A stretch of 64,000 bases of DNA, taken from Bradyrhizobium sp. AUGA SZCCT0176. GTDB lineage: Bacteria > Pseudomonadota > Alphaproteobacteria > Rhizobiales > Xanthobacteraceae. Below are positions 26,042 to 34,962 of the stretch, piece after piece. How positions within the stretch are numbered: the first letter of the stretch is position 1; the number at the start of each line of letters is the position of its first letter. The DNA lies in the NCBI RefSeq assembly GCF_018130145.1, contig NZ_JAFCMB010000027.1, forward strand, positions 16,835-80,834, given 5' to 3'. Under the pieces are notes generated by a model. It searched no databases. It was not told where the DNA came from and worked only from the letters and a program-made list of their open reading frames with translations. The position numbers and the translations under genes are program-made.

Positions 26042-27016
26042 ATGCCGTTGCCAGCGTCGCTTGCCAATTCGCTTGAACTGCCGGTGGTTGGCTCGCCACT
26101 TTTCATCGTGTCCGGGCCGGAGCTCGTGATCGCCCAGTGCAAGGCCGGGATCGTCGGATCGTTTCCGGCGCTGAACGCGCGGCCGGTCGAAAAGCTCGGC
26201 GAATGGCTGAGCCGAATCGAGGACGAACTCGGTGAGTACAAGGCGCTGCACCCGGAGAAGAAGGTCGCGCCCTATGCGGTCAACCAGATCTGCCACGCCT
26301 CCAACGACCGGCTGATGAAAGACATGGAAACCTGCGTCAAGCACCAGGTTCCGATCATCATCACCTCGCTGCGGCCGCCGCTGGAGATCGTCGAAGCCGC
26401 GCATTCCTATGGCGGTGTCGTGTTCCACGATGTGATCAACGTCAAGCATGCACGCAAGGCTGCCGAACAGGGCGTCGACGGGTTAATTCTGGTTTGCGCC
26501 GGCGCCGGCGGGCATGCCGGTACGCTGTCGCCATTCGCGCTGCTGCGCGAGGTCAAGCAATGGTTCAAGGGCACCATCCTGCTGTCGGGCGCGATCTCCG
26601 ACGGCTGGAGCATTGCCTCCGCGCTCGCGCTCGGCGCCGACCTCGCCTACATGGGCACCCGCTTCATCGCCACCGAAGAGGCCAATGCCGACCTCGCCTA
26701 CAAGAAGGCGCTGACCGAGCACGCCGCCCATGACATCGTCTATTCGAACCTGTTCACCGGCGTGCACGGCAATTATCTCGGCCCCTCGATCGTGGCCGCG
26801 GGCCTCGATCCCGACAATCTGCCGGTCGCCGACAAGACCAAGATGAATTTCGGCTCCGGCGGCAACACCAAGTCCAAGGCGTGGCGCGACATCTGGGGCT
26901 CGGGCCAGGGCATCGGCCAGATCAATGATGCGCCGCCGGTCGCCGAACTCGTCGCGCGCCTGAAAGCCGAATTCGACGACGCCGGCAGCGACTTTCTGAG
27001 GCGGGCGCGCGCTTAG
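26042..27016 (+). CDS. Nitronate monooxygenase
   Basis: A 324-residue FMN-dependent TIM-barrel enzyme of the nitronate monooxygenase / 2-nitropropane dioxygenase family. Seen motifs are GSPLFIVSGPELVIAQCKAG, the FMN phosphate loop GAGGHAGTLSPFALLREV and LGADLAYMGTRFIAT. Family members oxidise alkyl nitronates, including propionate 3-nitronate, though many act on unknown substrates. The start follows GGGAGGATTGA. It is the first gene of a plus-strand catabolic run and divergent from a LysR regulator. Confidence 0.92.
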   Translation: MPLPASLANSLELPVVGSPLFIVSGPELVIAQCKAGIVGSFPALNARPVEKLGEWLSRIEDELGEYKALHPEKKVAPYAVNQICHASNDRLMKDMETCVKHQVPIIITSLRPPLEIVEAAHSYGGVVFHDVINVKHARKAAEQGVDGLILVCAGAGGHAGTLSPFALLREVKQWFKGTILLSGAISDGWSIASALALGADLAYMGTRFIATEEANADLAYKKALTEHAAHDIVYSNLFTGVHGNYLGPSIVAAGLDPDNLPVADKTKMNFGSGGNTKSKAWRDIWGSGQGIGQINDAPPVAELVARLKAEFDDAGSDFLRRARA

Positions 27017-27065
27017 GCGGCGCGCCCCCGGCTTCGACAACAATCAAAACAGAGGGATGGGAACG

Positions 27066-28250
27066 ATGAGCGTGTCACGCACTGCATTGAGCATTGTGTT
27101 CGCAATGTTGGCGACCGCAGCCGTCGCCGCCGACGACAAGGGCGAAATCCGTATCGGCCAGACGCTGCCCTATAGCGGGCCGGTGTCCGGCTTCGGCGTC
27201 ATCGGCCGGGCGCAGGAGGCCTATTTCGAGAAGGTCAACGCGGACGGCGGCATCAACGGCCGTAAGGTCAAGTTCATCACCCTCGACGACGCCTACTCGC
27301 CGCCCAAGACGGTGGAGCAGACCCGCAAGCTGGTCGAGCAGGAAGAAGTGCTTGTCATGTTCGGCTCGCTGGGTACCGCGACCAACAACGCCGTGCATCG
27401 CTACCTCAACAGCAAAAAGGTGCCGCAGCTGTTCGTGCTGAGCGGCGCCACCAAATGGGCCGACCCGAAGAATTACCCGTGGACCATGCCGGGCATGGCG
27501 ACCTATCAATCCGAGGGCGTCGTCTATGCCAAGTACATATTGCAAGCCAAGCCGGACGCGAAGATCGCCATCCTGGCGCAGAACGACGATTTCGGCCGCG
27601 ACTATGTCGCCGGCTTCAAGCGCGCGCTGGGAGACAAAGCCGCGACCATGATCGTCTCCGAGGCGAGCTATGAGACCAGCGCGCCGACCATCAGTTCGCA
27701 GCTCGCGACGCTGAAGGCCTCCGGCGCCAACGTGATGTTCGGCGTCGTGCTCGGGAAATTCACCTCGCAGATGATCAAGGGCGTCGCCGAACTGAGCTGG
27801 AAGCCCGACCTGTTCTTTGTGCCGACATCGGCGTCATCGATCTCGTTCCTGGAGCCCGGCGGACTGGAAAACGCGGTCGGGCTGATTTCGTCGAGCAACC
27901 AGAAGGACACGATGGACGCTCAATGGGCCAATGACGCCGGCGTGAAAGAGTATTTCGCGTTCATGAAACAGTACTTGCCCAATGCCGATCTCAACAATTC
28001 GAACTACGCGGCGGGCTACCATTATGCCAACCTGATGACGAAGGTGCTCGCTGCGTGCAAGGACGATTTCAGCCGCGAGAACGTCATGCGCCAGGCAGCT
28101 TCACTGCGCCAGGTTTCGCTGCCGCTGCTGTTGCCTGATATAACCGTGTCGACCGATGCCGAGGATTATCTGCCGTTCCAGCAATTGCGACTGCGGCGCT
28201 TCGACGGCAAGAGCTGGGTCGGCTTTGGTGAAATTCTGGACGACCGATAG
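27066..28250 (+). CDS. Branched-chain amino acid type ABC substrate-binding protein
   Basis: A 394-residue periplasmic binding protein. A signal peptide (MSVSRTALSIVFAMLATAAVAA) precedes a type-I binding fold with IRIGQTLPYSGPVSGFGVIG and FVLSGATKWADPKNYPWTM. This is the Leu/Ile/Val receptor class, which in Bradyrhizobium often binds aromatic acids or other carboxylates. No permease or ATPase gene lies in the window, so it is orphaned from a transporter here. The ATG at 27066 is preferred over one at 27057 that sits directly on the ribosome site. It precedes the acyl-CoA ligase by 12 bp. Confidence 0.92.
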   Translation: MSVSRTALSIVFAMLATAAVAADDKGEIRIGQTLPYSGPVSGFGVIGRAQEAYFEKVNADGGINGRKVKFITLDDAYSPPKTVEQTRKLVEQEEVLVMFGSLGTATNNAVHRYLNSKKVPQLFVLSGATKWADPKNYPWTMPGMATYQSEGVVYAKYILQAKPDAKIAILAQNDDFGRDYVAGFKRALGDKAATMIVSEASYETSAPTISSQLATLKASGANVMFGVVLGKFTSQMIKGVAELSWKPDLFFVPTSASSISFLEPGGLENAVGLISSSNQKDTMDAQWANDAGVKEYFAFMKQYLPNADLNNSNYAAGYHYANLMTKVLAACKDDFSRENVMRQAASLRQVSLPLLLPDITVSTDAEDYLPFQQLRLRRFDGKSWVGFGEILDDR

Positions 28251-28262
28251 GGAGCACGCAAC

Positions 28263-29789
28263 GTGATCATCGGCGGCGAACGTTCCATCAGCTACCCCCA
28301 GATCTACGACCGCATCGCACGCGCGGCGACGGGATTTCAAAGCCTCGGCCTTGGCGGCGGCACGCCGGTCGCCATGATGCTGCGCAATGATTTTGCGTTG
28401 TTCGAGGTTACCGGCGCAGCCGCAGCGCTTGGCAGCCCGGTGGTTCCGATCAACTGGCACCTGAAGGCCGAGGAGGTCGCCTATATCCTGGCCGACAGCG
28501 GCGCCGAGATTCTGGTCTGCCACGCGGACCTGTTGCCGCAGATCAGGGACGGGCTATCAGCCCATATCAAGCTGTTGATCGTGACCACACCGCCGGAAAT
28601 CGCCGCGGCGTTCAATGTTCCGCCCGCGCTGACGCAAATCCCTGGTGGCATGACCGACTGGGACGTCTGGCGCGACACCCATGCGCCATCGCAGGAGTCG
28701 CCGATCGGCAGCGCGCCGATGTTCTATACGTCGGGCACCACGGGCCTGCCCAAGGGCGTGCGGCGCAAGCCGATGAAGCCGGAACAGCAAGCGGCCTCGG
28801 CGCGCGTGGGCACCATCGCCTACGGCATCAAGGCCGATGACGATCAGATCGTCCTGATGAACGGCCCGATGTACCATTCGGCGCCAAGCTCCTACGGCAT
28901 GCTGGCGTTTCGCAACGGCTGCCGCATCGTGCTCGAACCGCGCTTCGACCCCGAGGACATGCTGCAACTGATCGCGCGCCATCGCGTCACCCACATGCAT
29001 ATGGTGCCGACCATGTTCGTGCGGCTGCTGCGCCTGCCGGACGAGGTGAAACAACGTTACGACCTGTCGTCGCTGCGCTTCGTCGTCCATGGCGCGGCCC
29101 CCTGCCCGCCGCAGGTCAAGCGCGCCATGATCGACTGGTGGGGACCGGTCATCAACGAATATTTCGGCTCGACCGAAACCGGAATCCCGGTGTGGCACTC
29201 GGCCGAGGAGGCGCTGGCCAAACCCGGCACCGTCGGCCGAGCGATCGAGGGCGGCGTCGTCAAGATCTTCCGCCCCGACGGCGAGCTGTGCGGCGTCAAT
29301 GAGCCCGGCGAACTCTTCATGCGGCAGGTGTCGGTGCCGGATTTCGATTACCACGGCAAGGCCGAGGCGCGCGCCGAGGCCGGCCGCGACGGCCTCGTCA
29401 GCGTCGGTGACGTCGGCTATCTCGACGAGGACGGTTATTTGTTCCTGTGCGATCGCAAACGCGACATGGTGATATCAGGCGGCGTCAACATCTATCCCGC
29501 CGAAATCGAGAACGCGCTGATCGGCATGGACGGCGTGCGCGACTGCGCGGTGTTCGGCATTCCCGACGACGAATTCGGCGAACGGCTGTTTGCCTGCATC
29601 GAGCCTGACACCAACGCCGCGCTGTCGCCGGCGGCGGTGCAGGAATTCCTGCGCACCCGCCTCGCCAACTTCAAGGTGCCAAAGGACATCCAGTTCATGG
29701 ACGCGATGCCGCGCGAAGCCACCGGCAAGATCTTTAAACGCAAGCTGCGCGATCTCCACGCCGAGGGCGTGCTGCGGGCGATCGCGTGA
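28263..29789 (+). CDS. Acyl-CoA synthetase (AMP-forming)
   Basis: A 508-residue ANL-superfamily ligase. It has the P-loop FYTSGTTGLPKGV, the A5-type NEYFGSTETG, the A8 region SVGDVGYLDEDGYLFLCDRK and the catalytic C-terminal lysine in PREATGKIFKRKL. The GTG start has GGGAG 8 bases upstream. The substrate is not determined by the sequence; its place 12 bp after a binding protein gene suggests it activates the acid taken up. Confidence 0.93.
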   Translation: MIIGGERSISYPQIYDRIARAATGFQSLGLGGGTPVAMMLRNDFALFEVTGAAAALGSPVVPINWHLKAEEVAYILADSGAEILVCHADLLPQIRDGLSAHIKLLIVTTPPEIAAAFNVPPALTQIPGGMTDWDVWRDTHAPSQESPIGSAPMFYTSGTTGLPKGVRRKPMKPEQQAASARVGTIAYGIKADDDQIVLMNGPMYHSAPSSYGMLAFRNGCRIVLEPRFDPEDMLQLIARHRVTHMHMVPTMFVRLLRLPDEVKQRYDLSSLRFVVHGAAPCPPQVKRAMIDWWGPVINEYFGSTETGIPVWHSAEEALAKPGTVGRAIEGGVVKIFRPDGELCGVNEPGELFMRQVSVPDFDYHGKAEARAEAGRDGLVSVGDVGYLDEDGYLFLCDRKRDMVISGGVNIYPAEIENALIGMDGVRDCAVFGIPDDEFGERLFACIEPDTNAALSPAAVQEFLRTRLANFKVPKDIQFMDAMPREATGKIFKRKLRDLHAEGVLRAIA

Positions 29790-29798
29790 TCCGCCTGT

Positions 29799-29884
29799 CC
29801 GTGATTGCGAGGAGCGAAGCGACGAAGCAATCCATCTATCCCCGGGCGGAAAGGTGGATTGCTTCGCTTCGCTCGCAATGACGG
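29799..29884. repeat. Palindromic repeat, CATTGCGAGC family, copy 2
   Basis: An inverted repeat with arms GTGATTGCGAGGAGCGAAGC and GCTTCGCTCGCAATGAC, with an inner AAGCAATCCA/TGGATTGCTT pair. It lies immediately after the acyl-CoA ligase stop and is related to 11745-11823. It could fold as a strong hairpin between the ligase and the DUF2855 gene. Confidence 0.85.
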
Positions 29885-29995
29885 GGATGCATTTCGACGC
29901 TTGATCCGAACGATGTTTTAAACATCATTGCTGTTTGCAAAACGTTCATCGTTGGGCGCAAAGATCACCGCACGTCACAAGCAGGGATCGAGCAC

Positions 29996-31078
29996 ATGCA
30001 CGCCACCGACTTCATCGTCGCCCGCAACGATCTGCAGCAATGCAAATCGATCGAAACGCAACTGCCGGACGCAGCCGCGTTGCCGGCCGACGCGCTGCTG
30101 GTCAAGATCACCCGCTTCGCCTTCACCGCCAACAACGTCACCTATGCCGTGATGGGCGATGCGTTGAAATACTGGCAGCTGTTTCCGGCACCAAAGGATT
30201 TCGGCAACATTCCGGTGTGGGGATTTGGCGAGGTGATCGCCTCGAAGCATCCGAACGTCGCCGTGGGCGAAACCCTGTTCGGCTACTTCCCGATGGCGAC
30301 GCATCTCGTGATCGAGGCCGCCGACGTCAGCAAGCGGGGCTTGCGCGACGGTGCCGCGCACCGGCAGGGCGTGGCGCCGGTCTACAACGCCTATGCCCGT
30401 GTCAGCGGCGATCCGGCGTTCACCGGCAAGCAGGGCGACTATCAGGCACTGCTGCGGCCGCTGTTCATGCTGTCGTTCCTGGTCGACGACTTCCTCGCCG
30501 AAAATGATTTCTATGGCGCGCGCCGCGTAATGCTGTCGTCGGCCTCCAGCAAGACCGCGTACGGCCTGGCGCATCTCGTGCACGGGCGTGACGGCATCAA
30601 GGTGATCGGGCTGACCTCGGCTCCGAACGTCGCATTCGTCAAATCGCTCGGCTGCTACGACGAAGTCGTGACCTACGACGCGGTGACATCGCTTCCTGCG
30701 GATTCGCCGGTCGCTTATGTCGACATGGCCGGGAGCAGCGAGCTGCGTGAAAGGCTGCACCGGCATTTCGGCGACCAGATGAAATATTCCGGACGCGTCG
30801 GCCTCACCCACCGCAGCACGTCGCCCGAAGAGCCGGAATTGCCGGGCGCCAAGCCGAGCTGGTTCTTTGCGCCGGACCATATCCGCAAGCGCGCCAAGGA
30901 ATGGGGACCGGGCGGCGTCGATACGCGCTTTGGTGCAGCGTGGGCCGGCTTCGCGCCGAAACTCGATCAATGGCTCACCGTGACCGAAGGCCGCGGACCG
31001 GCGGCGGTGCAACAGGTCTATCTCGACACCCTCAACGGCCGCGTGCCGCCGGACCAGGGGCATATCCTGTCGATTTAG
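29996..31078 (+). CDS. DUF2855 family protein
   Basis: A 360-residue protein of the DUF2855 family. It looks like a distant medium-chain reductase: an N-terminal barrel-like part with FTANNVTYAVMGDALKYWQL, then a Rossmann-like region starting VMLSSASSKTAYGLAHLVHG and VAYVDMAGSSELRERLHRHF. No zinc-ligand pattern is seen. The activity of the family is unknown. It lies between an acyl-CoA ligase and a flavin monooxygenase, so a role in the same oxidative catabolism is plausible. The ATG follows CAGGGATCGAGCAC. Confidence 0.85.
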   Translation: MHATDFIVARNDLQQCKSIETQLPDAAALPADALLVKITRFAFTANNVTYAVMGDALKYWQLFPAPKDFGNIPVWGFGEVIASKHPNVAVGETLFGYFPMATHLVIEAADVSKRGLRDGAAHRQGVAPVYNAYARVSGDPAFTGKQGDYQALLRPLFMLSFLVDDFLAENDFYGARRVMLSSASSKTAYGLAHLVHGRDGIKVIGLTSAPNVAFVKSLGCYDEVVTYDAVTSLPADSPVAYVDMAGSSELRERLHRHFGDQMKYSGRVGLTHRSTSPEEPELPGAKPSWFFAPDHIRKRAKEWGPGGVDTRFGAAWAGFAPKLDQWLTVTEGRGPAAVQQVYLDTLNGRVPPDQGHILSI

Positions 31079-31183
31079 AGATATCCGCTATCTCGTCACG
31101 CTCTTTCTGCAGCCTCCCGAATGGGTATAGGCTCGCGGGAACAGGGATAACGCCGCATAGACGGCCGGTGACGAGAAACGCGC

Positions 31184-32965
31184 ATGCTCGACAAGACGGA
31201 CGATATTTCGGTAGCCGCCGACAACTGGCTGGCGCAGTTCGAAGAGGCGCTGGCGAAATCCGATAGCGGCCTGCTGAAGGCGCTGTTTCATGCCGACAGC
31301 CATTGGCGCGACGTGCTGGCGTTGAGCTGGAACATCCAGACCGTCAACGGCGCGGACGCGATCCTGAAAGAGCTGAGCGTGCACGCGCCGGCCGCTGGCC
31401 CTGTTGGATTTGCGGTCGATCCCAACCGCGCCGCCCCGCGCAAGGTGATGCGCGCGGGCACCAACGCGATCGAGGCGATCTTCAAGTTCGAGACCAAAGT
31501 CGGACGCGGCAGCGGCATCATCCGGCTGATCCCGGATGCCGCCAACGTTCTGAAGGCCTGGACGCTGCTGACCGAACTCGGCGAGCTCAAGGGCTTTGAG
31601 GAGCAGATCGGCGTCGCGCGGCCGCGCGGCAACGCTTATTCGCGCGATTTCCGCGGCCCCAACTGGCTCGATCTGCGCAAGGCTTCTTCCGGCTATGCCG
31701 AGCATGATCCGACCGTGCTGGTGATCGGCGGCGGACAATCCGGCCTCTCGATCGCGGCGCGGCTGAAGCAATTGAATGTCGATACGCTGATCGTCGATCG
31801 CGAGAAGCGCATCGGCGACAACTGGCGCAAGCGCTACCACGCGCTGACGCTGCACAACCAGGTGCAGGTCAACCACCTGCCCTACATGTACTTCCCGCCG
31901 AACTGGCCGACTTACATTCCGAAGGACAAGCTCGCCAACTGGTTCGAGGCCTATGTCGAAGCCATGGAGCTGAACTTCTGGACCGAGACCGAGTTCGAGG
32001 GCGGCAGCTACGACGAGACGGCGCAACGCTGGACCGTGACGCTGCGGCGCGCCGACGGCAGCACGCGCACCATGCATCCGCGCCATGTCGTGCTGGCGAC
32101 CGGCGTCAGCGGCATTCCGAGCCGGCCCGAGATTGCCGGTCTGAGGGATTTTCGCGGCACTGTGATGCATTCCAGCCAGTACGACGACGGCGAGAACTGG
32201 AAGGGCAAGCGCGCGATCGTGATCGGCACCGGCAATAGCGGCCACGACATCGCGCAGGATCTGCATTCCAGCGGCGCCGAGGTGACGCTGTTTCAGCGCT
32301 CATCGACGCTGGTCGTCAGCATCGAGCCCTCGGCGCAGCTGGTGTACGCGCCCTACAATGAGGGCACGCTCGAGGACAACGATCTGATCGCGACCTCGAT
32401 GCCGCTGAAGGTGGCGCGGAGGAGCCACGCGCTGACCACGGAGAAATCAAAGGAGCTCGACAAGGAGCTGCTGGAGGGGCTGGCGCGCGCGGGCTTCAAG
32501 CTCGATTTCGGCGAGGATAACACCGGCTGGCAGTTCAAATACCTCACCCGCGGCGGCGGTTATTATTTCAACGTCGGCTGCTCCGATTTGATCGTCAAAG
32601 GCGACATCGCTCTGAAGCAATTCGCCGACGTCGAAGGCTTTGTCACCGATGGCGCTGACATGAAGGACGGCGAGACCATCGCCGCCGATCTCGTCGTGCT
32701 GGCGACCGGCTACAAGCGGCAGGAAGAGCTGGTGCGGCTATTGTTCGGCGAACCCGTCATGAACCGCGTCGGCACCATCTGGGGCTTTGGCGACGGCCAG
32801 GAACTGCGCAACATGTACACCCGCACCGGCCAGCCAGGCCTGTGGTTCATCGCTGGCGGCCTCGCGCAATGCCGCATCGGATCGAAACATCTGGCGCTGC
32901 AGATCAAGGCGATCGAGGAAGGGTTGCTGCCGCGCGGTGCCAAGCCGGCGGCGGCCAGCGCGTGA
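31184..32965 (+). CDS. Flavin-containing monooxygenase with N-terminal NTF2-like domain
   Basis: A 593-residue FAD/NADPH oxidoreductase. About 160 N-terminal residues look like a SnoaL/NTF2-type domain (LLKALFHADSHWRDVLALSW). The FAD Rossmann motif GGGQSG is at 182-187 and the NADPH motif GTGNSG at 348-353. Between them FRGTVMHSSQY (323-333) fits the FMO fingerprint ending in Tyr rather than the Baeyer-Villiger type ending in Trp. The substrate is unknown. The NHL gene follows after a 142 bp gap containing a palindromic repeat. Confidence 0.9.
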   Translation: MLDKTDDISVAADNWLAQFEEALAKSDSGLLKALFHADSHWRDVLALSWNIQTVNGADAILKELSVHAPAAGPVGFAVDPNRAAPRKVMRAGTNAIEAIFKFETKVGRGSGIIRLIPDAANVLKAWTLLTELGELKGFEEQIGVARPRGNAYSRDFRGPNWLDLRKASSGYAEHDPTVLVIGGGQSGLSIAARLKQLNVDTLIVDREKRIGDNWRKRYHALTLHNQVQVNHLPYMYFPPNWPTYIPKDKLANWFEAYVEAMELNFWTETEFEGGSYDETAQRWTVTLRRADGSTRTMHPRHVVLATGVSGIPSRPEIAGLRDFRGTVMHSSQYDDGENWKGKRAIVIGTGNSGHDIAQDLHSSGAEVTLFQRSSTLVVSIEPSAQLVYAPYNEGTLEDNDLIATSMPLKVARRSHALTTEKSKELDKELLEGLARAGFKLDFGEDNTGWQFKYLTRGGGYYFNVGCSDLIVKGDIALKQFADVEGFVTDGADMKDGETIAADLVVLATGYKRQEELVRLLFGEPVMNRVGTIWGFGDGQELRNMYTRTGQPGLWFIAGGLAQCRIGSKHLALQIKAIEEGLLPRGAKPAAASA

Positions 32966-32987
32966 ATCCATCAACCAAACCAACGCC

Positions 32988-33086
32988 GTCATTCCGTGGC
33001 GTGCGAAGCACGAACTACGATGTGCAATTGCACATCGGAGAATCTCGAGATTCCGGGTCTGGTCCTTCGGACCATCCCGGAATGAC
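32988..33086. repeat. Multi-hairpin palindromic repeat
   Basis: Outer arms GTCATTCCG (32988-32996) and CGGAATGAC (33078-33086) enclose several internal palindromes: TGTGCAATTGCACA at 33021-33034, AATCTCGAGATT at 33041-33052 and GGTCCTTCGGACC at 33061-33073. It lies between the flavin monooxygenase and NHL genes. It is not related to the CATTGCGAGC family. Confidence 0.85.
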
Positions 33087-33107
33087 AGCAACAATGGGGG
33101 AATAAAC

Positions 33108-34076
33108 ATGCCATCCATTCTGGGCTCGGGCGAACACCGTTATCGCGTGGTGGAGAACTGGGCGAAGCTGCCCGATGGCTGGAGCCTCTCCGACGTCGCT
33201 TCCGTCGCGGTCGACAGCCGCGACCGCATCTACGTCTTCAACCGCGGTGCCCACCCGATGGTGGTGCTGGACCGCGAGGGGAATTTCCTCAGGAGTTGGG
33301 GCGAAGGGCTGTTCAACCGCGCCCATGGGCTGCACATCGACGCCGACGACAATCTCTATTGCACCGATGACGGCGACCACACCGTGCGCAAGTGCTCGGT
33401 CGACGGCAAGGTGCTGCTGACGATCGGCATCCCGAACCGGCCAAAGCCGTATATGAGCGGCGAGCCGTTCCACCGCTGCACCCATACTGCGCTGTCGCCG
33501 AAGGGCGAGATCTATGTCTCTGATGGTTACGGCAATGCCTGCGTCCACAAATACACACCCGACGGCAAGCTGCTGAAGAGCTGGGGCGAGCCGGGCTCCG
33601 ATCCCGGCCAGTTCAACATCGTCCACAACATCGCAACCGACGTGGACGGCTTCGTCTACGTCGCCGACCGCGAAAACCACCGCGTGCAAGTGTTCGACGG
33701 CAACGGCAAATACGAGACCCAGTGGAACAATTTGCACCGGCCCTGCGCGCTGCATTGCTGCGGCGGCAAGCATCCCACCTTCATTGTCGGCGAGCTCGGC
33801 CCCGGCATGCCGGTCAACCTCAAGGTACCGAATCTCGGGCCGCGACTCTCCATCGTCGACGCCAAGGGCCAGCGGATCGCCCGGCTCGGCGGCGAGGACG
33901 GCCCGGGGATCGAGACCGGCAAATTCCTCGCCCCCCACGGCCTGGCGCTGGATTCCAGGGGCGACATCTATGTCGGCGAGGTCGGCGTCACCAACTGGAA
34001 GACCAGCTTTCCGGACACGCCGATGCCGTCAGAGGTCGGCGTCGGCCGCTGCCTGCAGAAGCTGGAGAAGGTGTAG
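33108..34076 (+). CDS. NHL-repeat protein, amidating-lyase-like (first copy)
   Basis: A 322-residue six-bladed NHL propeller resembling the peptidyl-alpha-hydroxyglycine alpha-amidating lyase (PAL) family. Blades repeat the pattern hGL/NIAxDxxGxxYVxD. Three blade-start histidines, His73 (AHGLHID), His173 (HNIATD) and His277 (PHGLALD), are placed as the PAL metal ligands would be. No signal peptide is seen. PAL enzymes cleave peptidyl-hydroxyglycine to an amide and glyoxylate; that reaction is not proven here. The ATG at 33108 follows GGGGGAATAAAC. Confidence 0.8.
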   Translation: MPSILGSGEHRYRVVENWAKLPDGWSLSDVASVAVDSRDRIYVFNRGAHPMVVLDREGNFLRSWGEGLFNRAHGLHIDADDNLYCTDDGDHTVRKCSVDGKVLLTIGIPNRPKPYMSGEPFHRCTHTALSPKGEIYVSDGYGNACVHKYTPDGKLLKSWGEPGSDPGQFNIVHNIATDVDGFVYVADRENHRVQVFDGNGKYETQWNNLHRPCALHCCGGKHPTFIVGELGPGMPVNLKVPNLGPRLSIVDAKGQRIARLGGEDGPGIETGKFLAPHGLALDSRGDIYVGEVGVTNWKTSFPDTPMPSEVGVGRCLQKLEKV

Positions 34077-34293
34077 GACCGGCCGCGCGGCTCGAGGCTG
34101 GCACGCCCGATCACGATGGATTGACCGCCGATGCCTGCCCCTGGAGATGCCTTGGAGGCCCGCGGAATCGTGGCGATTCGTGGGCGGCATATGCTGGATA
34201 AGGCCCGGAACGCTCTTCACAATCCCGTCACGCTGCCTGTAGTATGCAGGGCGCATGCTGCTTCGCAGCTAACATGGGAGTCAGGAGCGTTTC

Positions 34294-34851
34294 TTGAACG
34301 CACACGTCTCGCAAGGCGGTTGGCCGGTATTGGTGCTGAACGCGGATTTCCGGCCGCTGAGTTACTACCCGCTGTCTCTCTGGTCGTGGCAGGACGCGAT
34401 CAAGGCGGTGTTCCTCGACCGCGTCAACATCGTCGAGCATTACGACCGCGCGGTGCACAGCCCGAGCTTCGAGATCCAGCTGCCGAGCGTGGTGTCGCTC
34501 AAATCCTTCGTCAAGCCGACCACGCATCCCGCCTTCACCCGGTTCAACGTCTTCCTGCGCGACCGGTTCTGCTGCCAATATTGCCTGGCGCATGACGACC
34601 TCACCTTCGATCACATCATCCCGCGCAGCAAGGGCGGCCAGACCACCTGGGAGAACGTCGTCGCGGCCTGCTCGCCGTGCAATCTGCGCAAGGGCAATTT
34701 GACGCCGCAGCAGGCGCGGATGTTCCCAAGGCAACACCCGTTCGCACCGACCGTGCATCAACTGCACCGCAACGGGCGCCTGTTCCCGCCGAACTATCTG
34801 CACGATAGCTGGCTCGACTATTTGTATTGGGACACCGAGCTCGATCCGTAG
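34294..34851 (+). CDS. HNH endonuclease
   Basis: A 185-residue HNH nuclease. The zinc-bound core is RFCCQYC, then LTFDHIIPRSKGGQTTWENV and ACSPCNLRKGN, giving the DH..N..N arrangement and two CxxC pairs. About 90 N-terminal residues before it start VLNADFRPLSYYPLSLWSW, a widely conserved bacterial form of unknown role. The start is a TTG with AGGAG 7 bases upstream. It is an isolated gene with no restriction or phage genes around it. Confidence 0.9.
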   Translation: MNAHVSQGGWPVLVLNADFRPLSYYPLSLWSWQDAIKAVFLDRVNIVEHYDRAVHSPSFEIQLPSVVSLKSFVKPTTHPAFTRFNVFLRDRFCCQYCLAHDDLTFDHIIPRSKGGQTTWENVVAACSPCNLRKGNLTPQQARMFPRQHPFAPTVHQLHRNGRLFPPNYLHDSWLDYLYWDTELDP

Positions 34852-34962
34852 AGCCGGGGACGCTGTTATCGCGGGAATCAAATGAGTGCCACGCTTTCCG
34901 GCGCTGTGAGTTTCCGATAATTCAATCTGAGATAAGCGGGTACGCCGCGGCCTGGCTTTCCC

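Noticed and set aside
24340..26076. 578-codon open frame on the plus strand
   Set aside because: It is antisense to a clear LysR gene and out of frame with the AlkA-type gene. It contains no recognisable motif; long shadow frames are expected at this G+C.
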